A stretch of DNA of 64,000 bases from JAJEAD01 sp965221555 (lineage in GTDB: Bacteria; Pseudomonadota; Gammaproteobacteria; HK1): positions 3,224,001 to 3,288,000 of the forward strand of contig OZ244895.1 in NCBI GenBank assembly GCA_965221555.1, given 5' to 3'. Below the pieces are notes generated by a model. The model was not told the DNA's origin, did no database searches, and worked only from the letters and a program-made list of their open reading frames with translations. The translations under genes were made by a program, and so were the position numbers. Positions 16,148 through 30,876 of this stretch are shown piece by piece. Position 1 is the first letter of the stretch. Every line of letters begins with the position of its first letter.

Positions 16148-16794
16148 CTAGCTCGTTTTTGCCTTTGCCGCGGGCAGAACCAGGACGTTCCCGCCCCGGG
16201 AGCCGGGAACCGCCCCGCGCAGAAGCAGCACGCCCTTTTCGGCGTCGACCCGCATCACTTCCAGATTGGGCGCGGTGCGGCGCACCCCGCCCATCCGGCC
16301 CGCCATCCGTTTGCCCTTGAACACCCGGCCAGGGGTCTGGTTCTGGCCGATCGACCCGGGGCGCGGTGGGAAAGAGAGTTGCCATGGCTCGCGTCCTGGG
16401 TGCGGAAGTTGTGTCGCTTGACCACCCCGGCGTAGCCCTTGCCGATGCTCGTGCCGACCGCATCCACCTGCTGGCCCACCTCGAAGATCCCGAGACTCAC
16501 TTCTCCCCCGACGCGCAGCTCGAGTCCCTCGTCCGCCTGGAGGCGAAACTCCCACAGACCGCGTCCCGCCTCGACCCCGGCCTTGGCGAGATGTCCGGCC
16601 GCGGCCTGATTCACCCGGCGCGCGCGCCGCACTCCGGTGGTGACCTGTACGGCCCGATAACCGTCGCGTTCTTCGTCCTTCAACTGCGTTATCCGGTTGG
16701 GCTCGACCTCGATGACGGTAACCGGCACCGATTGGCCGTCTTCGGTGAATATTCGGGTCATGCCGCACTTGCGGCCAACGATTCCGAGTGACAT
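16148..16794 (-). CDS. rplC: 50S ribosomal protein L3, interrupted by a one-base frameshift
   Basis: L3 is an early-assembly protein that reaches the peptidyl transferase centre. Reading from ATG 16794 gives MSLGIVGRKCGMTRIFTEDG and normal L3 through HNFRTQDASHGNSLSHRAPG, then the frame turns to nonsense. The true continuation, IGQNQTPGRVFKGKRMAGRM to the end ...VPGSRGGNVLVLPAAKAKTS, is in the -1 frame and stops at 16148. One base is missing between about 16354 and 16361, beside a C/G homopolymer run (CCC at 16355-16357, GGGG at 16358-16361). Restored, the protein would have 215 residues (E. coli 209). The conserved residues on both sides argue for a sequence error; programmed frameshifting is unlikely. 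It sits between rpsJ (12 bp) and rplD (7 bp). Confidence 0.93.
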
Positions 16795-16806
16795 GTCTTC
16801 GCTCGG

Positions 16807-17118
16807 CTAGTTCAGCTTGATCTGGACATCGACGCCCGCGGCCAGGTCCAGCTTCATCAGGGCGTCGACGGTCTTGTCGGTAGGATTGGAGATATCCAGT
16901 ATCCGCTTGTGGGTGCGAATCTCGTACTGATCCCTCGCGTCCTTGTTCACATGTGGCGACACCAGGACGGTGAAGCGCTCCTTGCGGGTGGGTAAGGGTA
17001 TGGGTCCTCGCACTTGCGCACCCGTACGCCGCGCGGTCTCCGCAATTTCGGTCGCGGACTGATCGATCAGCCTGTGATCGAAGGCCTTGAGCCGGATGCG
17101 TATGCGTTGATTGGCCAT
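16807..17118 (-). CDS. rpsJ: 30S ribosomal protein S10 / NusE
   Basis: S10 is a head protein and, as NusE, joins NusB and NusG in antitermination and transcription-translation coupling. ATG 17118 gives 103 residues, MANQRIRIRLKAFDHRLIDQ onward, exactly the E. coli length; the signature GPIPLPTRKERFTVLVSPHV is intact. The same frame stays open further upstream inside tuf, but only by chance. It opens the S10 operon, 20 bp after the first tuf copy, so str and S10 genes may be read together. Confidence 0.97.
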   Translation of the reverse strand: MANQRIRIRLKAFDHRLIDQSATEIAETARRTGAQVRGPIPLPTRKERFTVLVSPHVNKDARDQYEIRTHKRILDISNPTDKTVDALMKLDLAAGVDVQIKLN

Positions 17119-17138
17119 GCCTTGTCTGCTCTGCGGCG

Positions 17139-18329
<1,191 letters not shown>

Positions 18330-18358
18330 TTACTCCCGCCTCATGCCGTCGCGTTGGT

Positions 18359-20458
18359 TCAGCGACTTCCGCTGATGATCTCGCCGGCGATGCCCGAGGG
18401 CACCTCGGCATACTTGAGAAACTCCATGGAGAACGTGGCCCGCCCCTGGGTGAGTGAACGCAGCACCGTGGCGTAGCCGAACATCTCCTTGAGCGGCACC
18501 TCGGCCTGAATGGCCGCGCCCGCTACCGTCTCCTCGCTGCCCTGCACCAGCCCGCGCCGACGGCTGAAATCTCCCATCACGTCACCCAGGTACTCGTCCG
18601 GGGTGACCGCCTCGACCTTCATGACCGGCTCCATCAGTACCGGACCGGCATCGCGAGCGCCTTCCCGGAAAGCCAGCGCGCCCGCGGCGCGGAAGGCCAT
18701 CTCGCTCGAATCCACCTCGTGAAAGGAGCCGTCGTAGAGAGTGACCCTGATGTCCACCATGGGGTAGCCGGCCAGCACGCCGTTCTCCATGGCATCGCGG
18801 ACCCCCTTCTGGACGGCCGGGATGTACTCCTTGGGGATCGTCCCCCCGACGATGGAGTTCTCGAACTCGAAACCGGATCCCGCTTCGAGCGGCTCGATAC
18901 GCAGCCACACGTGTCCGTACTGGCCTCTCCCACCGGACTGCCGTACGAATCGCCCCTCCTGTTCGACGATCCGGCGAAGCGTCTCGCGATAGGCGACCTG
19001 AGGTTTGCCCACGTTCGCGTCGACCTTGAACTCGCGACGCAGGCGGTCGACGATAATCTCCAGGTGAAGCTCTCCCATGCCCGAAATGATCGTCTGGCCC
19101 GACTCCTCGTCGTGGCCGACCCGGAAGGAGGGGTCTTCGTGGGCGAGCTTGCCGAGCGCCATTCCCATGCGCTCCTGATCCGCCTTGGTCTTCGGCTCGA
19201 CCGCCACCGCGATCACCGGCTCCGGGAACTCCATGCGCTCCAGGGTGATGGGAGACTTGACATCGGTCAGCGATTCGCCGGTGGTGACGTCGCGCAACCC
19301 CACTGCGGCCGCGATCTCGCCTGCGAACACCTCGTCGATCTCCTCCCGACGGTTGGCGTGCATCTGGAGAATGCGGCCAATGCGCTCCTTCCTGCCCTTC
19401 ACGGAGTTGTAGACGCGGTCGCCGGACTTGAGCTGTCCGGAGTAGACACGGAAGAAAGTCAGCGAGCCTACGAAGGGGTCGGTGGCGATCTTGAACGCGA
19501 GAGCGGCGAAGGGCGCATCGTCGGATGCGGGACGCTCCTCTTCGACGATCTTTCCGTTCTCCACCGTACCGCGAATCGGGGGAACGTCGATGGGAGCGGG
19601 CAGGTAGTCGACCACCGCGTCCAGCAGGGCCTGCACGCCCTTGTTGCGGAACGCCGATCCGCAGAGCGCGGGCACGATCTCGGTACGCAAGGTGCGGGCC
19701 CGGATTCCCCGCCGGATCTCCGAAGCGTCCAGATCGCCGTTCTCGATGTACTTCTCCATCAACTCATCGTCGGCTTCGGCCGCCGCTTCCACCAGCACCT
19801 CTCGCCACTCCCGGCACAGACCTTCCATGTTCCCGGGAATGTTGCGCTCCTCGTAGGCCGTGCCCAGCGTGCCCGAATCCCAGTAGATCGCTTTCATGCC
19901 GACCAGGTCGACCACACCCTCGAAGGCGTCTTCCGCTCCGATCGGCAGCTGCACGGGAACCGGACATGCCTTGAGGCGCGTGCGAATCTGCTCGGTCACC
20001 TTGAGGAAATCGGCGCCCTGGCGATCCATCTTGTTGACGAAGGCGAGGCGGGGCACGCCGTACTTGCTCGCCTGACGCCATACGGTCTCCGATTGAGGCT
20101 CCACTCCCCCTACCGCGCAGAAGACCGCGCACGCCCCGTCGAGAACCCGCAGACTGCGCTCGACCTCGATGGTGAAGTCGACGTGGCCCGGAGTATCGAT
20201 GATGTTTATCCGATGCTCGTCGTACTGGCGGTCCATGCCTCGCCAGAAGCAGGTCGTCGCCGCCGAGGTGATGGTGATGCCCCGCTCCTGCTCCTGGACC
20301 ATCCAGTCCATGACCGCGGCGCCGTCATGGACTTCCCCCATCTTGTGGGAGATCCCGGTGTAGTAGAGGATGCGCTCGGTCGTCGTCGTCTTGCCGGCAT
20401 CGATGTGGGCCATGATGCCGATGTTGCGGTAGCGCTCTATGGGCGTCTTGCGGGGCAT
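18359..20458 (-). CDS. fusA: Elongation factor G
   Basis: EF-G drives translocation and, with RRF, ribosome recycling. The 699-residue product has G1 AHIDAGKTTTTERILYYTG, the switch region GITITSAATTCFW, G3 DTPGHVDF and G4 NKMDR, then domains II-V ending in YAEVPSGIAGEIISGSR. Length equals the family norm (E. coli 704). It lies between rpsG (25 bp) and tuf copy 1 in str-operon order. Confidence 0.98.
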   Translation of the reverse strand: MPRKTPIERYRNIGIMAHIDAGKTTTTERILYYTGISHKMGEVHDGAAVMDWMVQEQERGITITSAATTCFWRGMDRQYDEHRINIIDTPGHVDFTIEVERSLRVLDGACAVFCAVGGVEPQSETVWRQASKYGVPRLAFVNKMDRQGADFLKVTEQIRTRLKACPVPVQLPIGAEDAFEGVVDLVGMKAIYWDSGTLGTAYEERNIPGNMEGLCREWREVLVEAAAEADDELMEKYIENGDLDASEIRRGIRARTLRTEIVPALCGSAFRNKGVQALLDAVVDYLPAPIDVPPIRGTVENGKIVEEERPASDDAPFAALAFKIATDPFVGSLTFFRVYSGQLKSGDRVYNSVKGRKERIGRILQMHANRREEIDEVFAGEIAAAVGLRDVTTGESLTDVKSPITLERMEFPEPVIAVAVEPKTKADQERMGMALGKLAHEDPSFRVGHDEESGQTIISGMGELHLEIIVDRLRREFKVDANVGKPQVAYRETLRRIVEQEGRFVRQSGGRGQYGHVWLRIEPLEAGSGFEFENSIVGGTIPKEYIPAVQKGVRDAMENGVLAGYPMVDIRVTLYDGSFHEVDSSEMAFRAAGALAFREGARDAGPVLMEPVMKVEAVTPDEYLGDVMGDFSRRRGLVQGSEETVAGAAIQAEVPLKEMFGYATVLRSLTQGRATFSMEFLKYAEVPSGIAGEIISGSR

Positions 20459-20483
20459 GGTGGGATTTCCTTCCGCGTCCGCG

Positions 20484-20954
20484 CTACCAGCGATAGTGCG
20501 AGAAAGCCTTGTTGGCTTCCGCCATGCGGTGAGTGTCCTCGCGCTTCTTCACCGCGGTGCCGCGATTGTCCGCCGCTTCCATCAGTTCGTTGGCAAGGCG
20601 CATGCCCATGGATTTCTCGCCCCGCCGCCTCGCGGCGTCCACCAGCCAGCGCATCGCGAGCGCTGTCCTGCGCCGCGGCCTGACCTCGACCGGCACCTGG
20701 TACGTGGCCCCGCCCACGCGCCTGGACTTCACTTCGACCACGGGCCGCACGTTGTCGAGCGCCCGACCGAACAGTTCGACGGGGTCTTCGCGAGTCCTCC
20801 CCGCCACCTGATCGAGAGCGCCATAGACGATTCTCTCCGCCACCGACTTCTTGCCGTCGAGCATCAGGACGTTGATGAACTTCGCCAGCGTCTCGTCGTG
20901 GTACTTGGGGTCGGGCAGTATCACCCGTACCGGGATGTCTCTTCGGCGTGACAT
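20484..20954 (-). CDS. rpsG: 30S ribosomal protein S7
   Basis: S7 nucleates assembly of the 16S 3' domain and contacts E-site tRNA; in E. coli it also represses the str operon. The 156-residue product starts MSRRRDIPVRVILPDPKYHD and contains GGATYQVPVEVRPRRRTALA and the end MAEANKAFSHYRW. Length matches the short S7 form. It is 6 bp after rpsL. Confidence 0.98.
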   Translation of the reverse strand: MSRRRDIPVRVILPDPKYHDETLAKFINVLMLDGKKSVAERIVYGALDQVAGRTREDPVELFGRALDNVRPVVEVKSRRVGGATYQVPVEVRPRRRTALAMRWLVDAARRRGEKSMGMRLANELMEAADNRGTAVKKREDTHRMAEANKAFSHYRW

Positions 20955-20960
20955 GACTCC

Positions 20961-21335
20961 TCAGCCCTTGGGACGCTTGGCACCGTACTTCGAGCGACCC
21001 TGCCGGCGCTCGGAAACGCCGGTGGTGTCGAGGCTGCCGCGCACCACGTGGTAGCGCACTCCCGGCAGGTCTTTCACACGCCCTCCGCGGATGAGAATCA
21101 CGGAGTGCTCCTGAAGGTTGTGTCCCTCACCCCCGATGTAGGTGATGACCTCTTCCCCGCTGGTCAGACGCACCTTCGCCACCTTTCTCATGGCGGAGTT
21201 CGGCTTCTTCGGGGTGGTGGTGTACACCCGGGTGCACACTCCCCTTCGCTGTGGGCAACCTTCGAGCGCGGGCACGCTCGACTTCGTGCGTTGCTGCTTG
21301 CGCGGTTTGCGCACGAGCTGATTTATGGTAGCCAC
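20961..21335 (-). CDS. rpsL: 30S ribosomal protein S12
   Basis: S12 controls decoding accuracy at the A site. The GTG at 21335 was chosen: it gives the canonical start (V/M)ATINQLVRKPRKQ, 124 residues as in E. coli, and GGGGAGAG lies about seven bases upstream. The streptomycin-region loops TTTPKKPNSAMRK and GRVKDLPGVRYH look wild type (the two key lysines are present), and the Asp of the second loop is the residue methylthiolated in many bacteria. First gene of the str operon; the rpoC terminator lies upstream at 21485-21513. Confidence 0.97.
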   Translation of the reverse strand: MATINQLVRKPRKQQRTKSSVPALEGCPQRRGVCTRVYTTTPKKPNSAMRKVAKVRLTSGEEVITYIGGEGHNLQEHSVILIRGGRVKDLPGVRYHVVRGSLDTTGVSERRQGRSKYGAKRPKG

Positions 21336-21484
21336 GCTGTTTCTCTCCCCATATGGCGCTGTACGGGACCGGCTGCCCACCGGCCGGCTCCGCGCCCTCT
21401 CGGGCAGAGCGTTCCGACCGGACCGCGCGCCCTTTTCGGGTTCAGGGCGCCGCGCGGTATCGCGAGCGAAGTCCTGGCTTGCAG

Positions 21485-21513
21485 AAAAAAACAGGCAGAC
21501 AAAGCGCCTGCCT
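21485..21513 (-). terminator. Rho-independent terminator after rpoC
   Basis: On the minus strand a six-base-pair stem AGGCAG / CTGCCT (plus strand 21493-21498 and 21508-21513) is followed by a single G and then seven T residues (A-run at 21485-21491 on the plus strand). It lies 20 bp past the rpoC stop and separates the rpoBC unit from the str operon, which must then have its own promoter in 21336-21484; none is obvious there. Confidence 0.85.
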
Positions 21514-21532
21514 GATCTGAAGCCGCCGAAGT

Positions 21533-25783
<4,251 letters not shown>

Positions 25784-25831
25784 CGCTTCTCTCGCGTTGT
25801 ATTCATGCACTGTGGCGTCAGCGGCCGGTCT

Positions 25832-28800
25832 TCACTCGTGTTCGAGTTCGATGTCGATTCCAAGCGAACGGATCTCCTTCATCAGCACGTTGAATGATTC
25901 CGGCATGCCCGCATCCATGCGGTAGTCACTGTCCACGATGTTCTTGTACATCTTCGTTCGACCGTTGACGTCGTCCGACTTCACCGTGAGCATCTCCTGG
26001 AGCGTGTACGAAGCGCCGTAGGCTTCGAGCGCCCATACCTCCATCTCGCCGAAACGCTGGCCGCCGAACTGCGCCTTTCCTCCCAGGGGCTGCTGGGTGA
26101 CGAGGCTGTAAGGGCCGGTCGAGCGCGCATGCATCTTGTCGTCGACGAGGTGGTTCAGCTTCAGCATGTACATGTAGCCGACCGTCACCTCCCGATCGAA
26201 GGCATCGCCGGTACGCCCGTCGTAGAGCACCGTCTGCCCGGAACGGGGCAGTCCGGCGAGCCCGAGCATGTCCTTGATCTCCTTCTCGCTCGCGCCATCG
26301 AACACCGGAGTGGCAATGGGCACGCCGTCTCGAATGTTCTCCCCGAGCTCCAGCAGAGATCCGTCGTCGAGATCCCGCAATGCATCGGGCTTGCCCGCGA
26401 CCGCGTATATCTTCTGCATGTAGCGCCGAATGGTGCGCCGGTTGCCGGTGGAGTCGAGCAACGCTCCGAGCTGTCGGCCAAGCTCTTTCGATGCCCAGCC
26501 GAGGTGCGTTTCGAGCACCTGCCCGACGTTCATCCTCGAAGGTACTCCGAGCGGATTCAGCACGATATCGATGGGGGTTCCGTCCTCCATGTACGGCATG
26601 TCCTCGACCGGCACGATCATCGAAATGACGCCCTTGTTGCCGTGACGCCCCGCCATCTTGTCCCCGGGCTGCACCCGTCGCTTCACCGCCAGGTACACCT
26701 TCACCATCTTCAGGACGCCGGGCGCAAGATCGTCACCCGACGTGAGCTTGGTACGCTTCTCCTCGTACAGCTCGTCGAGCTGCTTTCGCTGCGCTTCGAG
26801 CTGGTCCCGGGACCTTTCGAGCTGCTGGTTCGCGCCATCGTCACGCAAGCGAATCTCGAACCACCGGTCGCGGTCGAGAGCCCGAAGATATTCCTTGCCG
26901 ATCTCGCTGCCTTTCTTGAGACCGGCCGGACCTCCCTCGGAGATCCTGCCCAGGAGGAGGCGCTCGAGGCGAAGGAAGGCATCGTCCTGCAGGATACGGA
27001 ACTGGTCCTCCAGGTCCTTCTTGACCTTCGCGAGCTCCATTTCCTCTATGTGGCGGGCCCGCACGTCCTTCTCCACCCCGTCACGCGTAAACACCTGCAC
27101 GTCGATGACGGTGCCGTTCATGCCGGAGGGAACCCGCTGCGAAGTGTCCTTCACATCCGACGCCTTCTCGCCGAATATCGCCCGCAAGAGCTTCTCTTCC
27201 GGGGTGAGCTGGGTCTCGCCCTTCGGGGTGACCTTTCCGACCAGGATGTCGCCCGGCTTGACGTCGGCTCCCACCCACACGATGCCCGACTCGTCGAGCT
27301 TCGAAAGCGCGCTCTCGCTCACGCTGGGGATGTCGGCGCTGATCTCCTCGGGGCCGAGCTTGGTGTCACGCGCCACGCACACCAGCTCCTCGATGTGGAT
27401 CGTGGTGTAGCGGTCTTCCTGCACCACCCGTTCGGAGATGAGGATCGAGTCCTCGAAGTTGTATCCGTTCCAGGGCATGAAGGCGACCAGCATGTTCTGG
27501 CCGAGCGCAAGCTCTCCGAGATCGGTGGCGGGTCCGTCCGCGAGCACATCGCCGGAGGCGATGACATCGCCCGGCCGGGCGAGGGGGCGCTGGTTGATGC
27601 AGGTGTTCTGATTGGAACGCTGGTACTTGATGAGAGAGTAGATATCGACCCCCGGCTCTCCCGCCTCGGTCTCCTCGTCGTTCACTCTCACCACGATGCG
27701 TCCCGCGTCGACCGAGTCGACCACCCCTCCGCGTCTCGCAATCACGGTGACTCCGGAGTCCGCCGCCACCTTGCGCTCCATTCCCGTGCCGATGAGCGGC
27801 TTCTCGGTCTTCAGAGTCGGTACCGCCTGGCGCTGCATGTTCGAGCCCATGAGCGCGCGGTTGGCGTCGTCATGTTCGAGAAATGGAATGAGCGACGCCG
27901 CCACCGACACGATTTGCCGTGGCGAGACGTCCATGTACTCCACCCGCTTCGGAGTGGAGAGCGTGAACTCGTTCTGGTGCCGGCAGGTAACGAGATCGTC
28001 GGAGAGCCGTCCCTTCGAATCGAGACTTGCGTTCGCCTGCGCGATGATGAACTTCCCCTCCTCGATCGCGGAGAGGTATTCGATCTCGTCGGTGACGGCG
28101 CCGTTCTGGACTTTTCGGTAAGGGGTCTCGAGGAATCCGTACTGATTGGTCCGCGCGTAGACCGCCAGGGAGTTGATGAGGCCGATGTTCGGACCTTCCG
28201 GGGTCTCGATCGGGCAAACCCTTCCGTAATGGGTCGGATGCACGTCCCGCACCTCGAAGCCGGCGCGTTCTCGCGTGAGCCCGCCGGGGCCGAGCGCCGA
28301 TACCCGTCGCTTGTGGGTAACCTCGGAAAGCGGATTGTTCTGGTCCATGAACTGGGAAAGCTGGCTCGAACCGAAGAACTCCTTGACCACCGCGGACACC
28401 GGCTTGGCGTTGATGAGTTCCTGGGGCATCAGCTCTTCGGTTTCCGCCAGACTCAGCCGCTCCTTGACCGCCCGCTCGACCCGGATCAGTCCGATCCGGA
28501 ACTGGTTCTCCGCCATCTCGCCGACGCTGCGAATGCGCCGGTTCCCCAGGTGGTCGATGTCGTCCACGGTGCCGCTGCCATTCTTGATGTCGATGAGCGT
28601 CTTGAGCACGGCCACGATGTCGGAAGCCTGACCGTAGGAGGCGGCCAGCTCCTTGGAGTTGGCGTCGTTGCGCCCCGAGAGGTACTTGTGGTCGTAGAGG
28701 GTCCCCGGACCGACCTCGCTCGCGAGCCCCATGCGGCGATTGAACTTCATCCGCCCCACCGGGGAGAGGTCGTAGCGTTCGGCGTTGAAGAAGAGATTGT

Positions 28801-30139
28801 GGAAGAGACCCTCGGCCGCCTCCTTGGTGGGGGGTTCGCCGGGACGCATCATCCGATAGATCTCGACCTGCGCTTCGATCTTCGTGCGGCTCGGATCGAT
28901 GCCGAGAGTGGAGGAGATGTACGGACCGCGGTCGACATCGTTGACATAGAGGGTGTTTATCGACTCGACTCCCGCCGCCCGAAGCTTCGCGAGCAGGCTC
29001 TCGTCCAGCTCGTCGTTGGCGTTGGCAATGACCTCACCGCTCTCCTTGTCGATAACGTCATTGGCGAGGATGCGGCCATAGCCGTAGTCGTCGACCACGT
29101 ACAGGGTGTGAATGCCGGCTTTCTCCATGCTCCGGATGTGCCGGTTGGTGATGCGCCGACCCGCCTCCACCAGGGTCTTGCCATCCTGGTCCTGGATGTC
29201 GAAGGGTGCGATCTCGCCGCGCAGGCGCTCGGCGTCAAGCTCGAAGCGCAGCCCGTCCTCGGTGATGTTGAAGGCGTTGGTCTCGAAGAAGAGGCCCAGA
29301 ATCTCCTCCGTGGTATAGCCGAGCGCGCGCAGCAGCACGGTAGCCGGCAGCTTGCGCCTTCGATCGATGCGCACGTGCACGGTGTCCTTGGGATCGAACT
29401 CGAAGTCGAGCCACGAACCGCGGTAGGGGATGACCCGAGCCGAGAAGAGCAGCTTCCCCGAAGAGTGGGTCTTGCCCTTGTCGTGTTCGAAGAACACGCC
29501 GGGAGAACGGTGCAGCTGCGCGACGATGACGCGTTCGGTTCCGTTGACGATAAAGGTGCCGGTATCGGTCATGAGCGGGATCTCGCCCATGTACACTTCC
29601 TGCTCCTTGATGTCCCTCACCGAACGGCTGCCCCCCGCTCCCTTGTCGTAGAGCACCAGGCGCAGCTTGACCCGCAGGGACGCCGCGTAGGTGTTGCCTC
29701 GCAGCTGACACTCCTTGACGTCGAAGATCGGCGCGCCGAGCCGATAGCTCACGTACTCAAGCCCCGCGTCGGCGGAGTAGCTCTCGATCGGAAACACCGA
29801 CTTGAACGCCGCGTGCAGTCCTCTCACTTCACGCCGCTCGGGACTCTTCTCCGCCTGCAGAAACTCCTGGTAGGAGTCGAGCTGGATGGCGAGCAGATAG
29901 GGCGCATCCAGCACGCCCCGCCGCTTGCCGAAATCCTTTCTCACCCGCTTGCGTTCGGTGAAGGAGTAGTGCTTCTCGGGATTGGACGCGGTTCTTGAAA
30001 CCGCAGAACGGGAAGAGCCCTTCCCCTGCGCCTTTCGCTTCGCGGCGCTCGCTTCGCGCTCACCGGACTTCGCATCCTCGGGTTTCGAATCTTCCACGCC
30101 TTTCGTCAGGTCCGCCGACTGCTTGCTCACTTCACGCAT
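25832..30139 (-). CDS. rpoB: RNA polymerase subunit beta, with N-terminal extension
   Basis: Beta subunit of RNA polymerase. From YSFTERKRVRKDFGKRRGVL onward the 1435-residue product is ordinary RpoB: the rifampicin region GSSQLSQFMDQNNPLSEVTH and RRVSALGPGGLTRERAG is wild type, so sensitivity would be expected. Unusually, about 55 Lys/Glu/Ser/Ala-rich residues (MREVSKQSADLTKGVEDSKP...) precede this point. No ATG, GTG or TTG lies near the normal start inside the frame, so the extension seems real. It ends GIDIELEHE. It is 104 bp after rplL and 48 bp before rpoC. Confidence 0.97.
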   Translation of the reverse strand: MREVSKQSADLTKGVEDSKPEDAKSGEREASAAKRKAQGKGSSRSAVSRTASNPEKHYSFTERKRVRKDFGKRRGVLDAPYLLAIQLDSYQEFLQAEKSPERREVRGLHAAFKSVFPIESYSADAGLEYVSYRLGAPIFDVKECQLRGNTYAASLRVKLRLVLYDKGAGGSRSVRDIKEQEVYMGEIPLMTDTGTFIVNGTERVIVAQLHRSPGVFFEHDKGKTHSSGKLLFSARVIPYRGSWLDFEFDPKDTVHVRIDRRRKLPATVLLRALGYTTEEILGLFFETNAFNITEDGLRFELDAERLRGEIAPFDIQDQDGKTLVEAGRRITNRHIRSMEKAGIHTLYVVDDYGYGRILANDVIDKESGEVIANANDELDESLLAKLRAAGVESINTLYVNDVDRGPYISSTLGIDPSRTKIEAQVEIYRMMRPGEPPTKEAAEGLFHNLFFNAERYDLSPVGRMKFNRRMGLASEVGPGTLYDHKYLSGRNDANSKELAASYGQASDIVAVLKTLIDIKNGSGTVDDIDHLGNRRIRSVGEMAENQFRIGLIRVERAVKERLSLAETEELMPQELINAKPVSAVVKEFFGSSQLSQFMDQNNPLSEVTHKRRVSALGPGGLTRERAGFEVRDVHPTHYGRVCPIETPEGPNIGLINSLAVYARTNQYGFLETPYRKVQNGAVTDEIEYLSAIEEGKFIIAQANASLDSKGRLSDDLVTCRHQNEFTLSTPKRVEYMDVSPRQIVSVAASLIPFLEHDDANRALMGSNMQRQAVPTLKTEKPLIGTGMERKVAADSGVTVIARRGGVVDSVDAGRIVVRVNDEETEAGEPGVDIYSLIKYQRSNQNTCINQRPLARPGDVIASGDVLADGPATDLGELALGQNMLVAFMPWNGYNFEDSILISERVVQEDRYTTIHIEELVCVARDTKLGPEEISADIPSVSESALSKLDESGIVWVGADVKPGDILVGKVTPKGETQLTPEEKLLRAIFGEKASDVKDTSQRVPSGMNGTVIDVQVFTRDGVEKDVRARHIEEMELAKVKKDLEDQFRILQDDAFLRLERLLLGRISEGGPAGLKKGSEIGKEYLRALDRDRWFEIRLRDDGANQQLERSRDQLEAQRKQLDELYEEKRTKLTSGDDLAPGVLKMVKVYLAVKRRVQPGDKMAGRHGNKGVISMIVPVEDMPYMEDGTPIDIVLNPLGVPSRMNVGQVLETHLGWASKELGRQLGALLDSTGNRRTIRRYMQKIYAVAGKPDALRDLDDGSLLELGENIRDGVPIATPVFDGASEKEIKDMLGLAGLPRSGQTVLYDGRTGDAFDREVTVGYMYMLKLNHLVDDKMHARSTGPYSLVTQQPLGGKAQFGGQRFGEMEVWALEAYGASYTLQEMLTVKSDDVNGRTKMYKNIVDSDYRMDAGMPESFNVLMKEIRSLGIDIELEHE

Positions 30140-30243
30140 CCCCCATACTCACCGGCGTCGTCGCCGACTCCGTCTCGAATCCCCGATAGCCCCGGTGGGC
30201 GCTTCAACCGCCACGCCCCCGGGATGAAAGTCGCATGCGAGGT

Positions 30244-30618
30244 CTATTTGATCTCGCAGACGGCTCCCGCTTCCTCGAGCTGCTTTACGACGTCTTCCGC
30301 CTCTTCCTTGGGGATGCCTTCCCTGACGTTGACGGGTACGCCCTCGACCAGCTCCTTGGCCTCCTTGAGCCCGAGCGAGGTGATGGCGCGAACCACCTTG
30401 ATCACCTGTACCTTGCTCGACCCGAAGCTCGTCATCACGACGTCGAACTCGGTCTGCTCTTCCTCTTCCACCACTTCGCCGGCGGCAGCGGGAGCCACTG
30501 CCACCGCCGCCGCGGCCGACACGCCCCACTTCTCTTCCATCTCCTTCACCAGCCCCACGATCTCCATCAGGGGCTTTGCCTCCAGGGCTTCGATGATCTC
30601 CGCATTTGAAAGCGCCAT
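30244..30618 (-). CDS. rplL: 50S ribosomal protein L7/L12
   Basis: L7/L12 dimers form the flexible stalk that recruits translation GTPases. The 124-residue product has the N-terminal dimer domain (MALSNAEIIEALEAKPLMEI), an Ala-rich hinge (SAAAAVAVAPAAAGEVVEEE) and the C-terminal factor-binding domain ending EDVVKQLEEAGAVCEIK, which includes GLKEAKELVEGVP. Length is as in E. coli (121). The spacer to rplJ upstream is unusually long (258 bp). Confidence 0.98.
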   Translation of the reverse strand: MALSNAEIIEALEAKPLMEIVGLVKEMEEKWGVSAAAAVAVAPAAAGEVVEEEEQTEFDVVMTSFGSSKVQVIKVVRAITSLGLKEAKELVEGVPVNVREGIPKEEAEDVVKQLEEAGAVCEIK

Positions 30619-30876
30619 TTCTTCGAACTCCTAACCCGGCCTGGCCGGAATCACAACTTCTGGTTTACCGAAACTAAAGGGAATGACGGAATGCACTTTG
30701 AGAGCCGACGCAAACTGCGCGGGATGCGCTTGTCAATCCTTTCATTGATTCGCGTCACTGATTCGCGCCACTGATTCGCGGAAATCCACGAGTCACGCGC
30801 GACTCTTCGTGCTCCTGTACAAGACTTCGCGGATGAGGGACCACATCGAAGTGTCCCTTTGCCAGCACCTCGAGAA
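30619..30876 (-). repeat. Enlarged rplJ-rplL spacer with a 13-bp tandem repeat
   Basis: rplJ and rplL are usually separated by well under 100 bp; here the gap is 258 bp. It holds three head-to-tail 13-bp units of the type YCAYTGATTCGCG at 30742-30754, 30755-30767 and 30768-30780, differing by one or two bases. A minus-strand open frame over the region (30651-30914) does not resemble any protein and is taken as chance. I see no promoter or clear terminator; the repeats could affect the L12:L10 expression ratio, which is inference. Confidence 0.7.

Noticed and set aside
16350..16365. Programmed -1 frameshift in rplC
   Set aside because: There is no X-XXY-YYZ slippery site or downstream pseudoknot visible, and rplC is not known to use frameshifting. 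A missing base is simpler.
26129..29998. A 1289-codon open frame antisense to rpoB
   Set aside because: GC-rich codon use in rpoB leaves its complementary frame open. The translation is rich in His, Arg, Val and Leu, resembles no family and lies wholly inside an unmistakable gene.
30742..30780. CRISPR-like array
   Set aside because: The repeats are 13 bp, directly adjacent with no spacers, and have no cas genes nearby. It is a plain tandem repeat.
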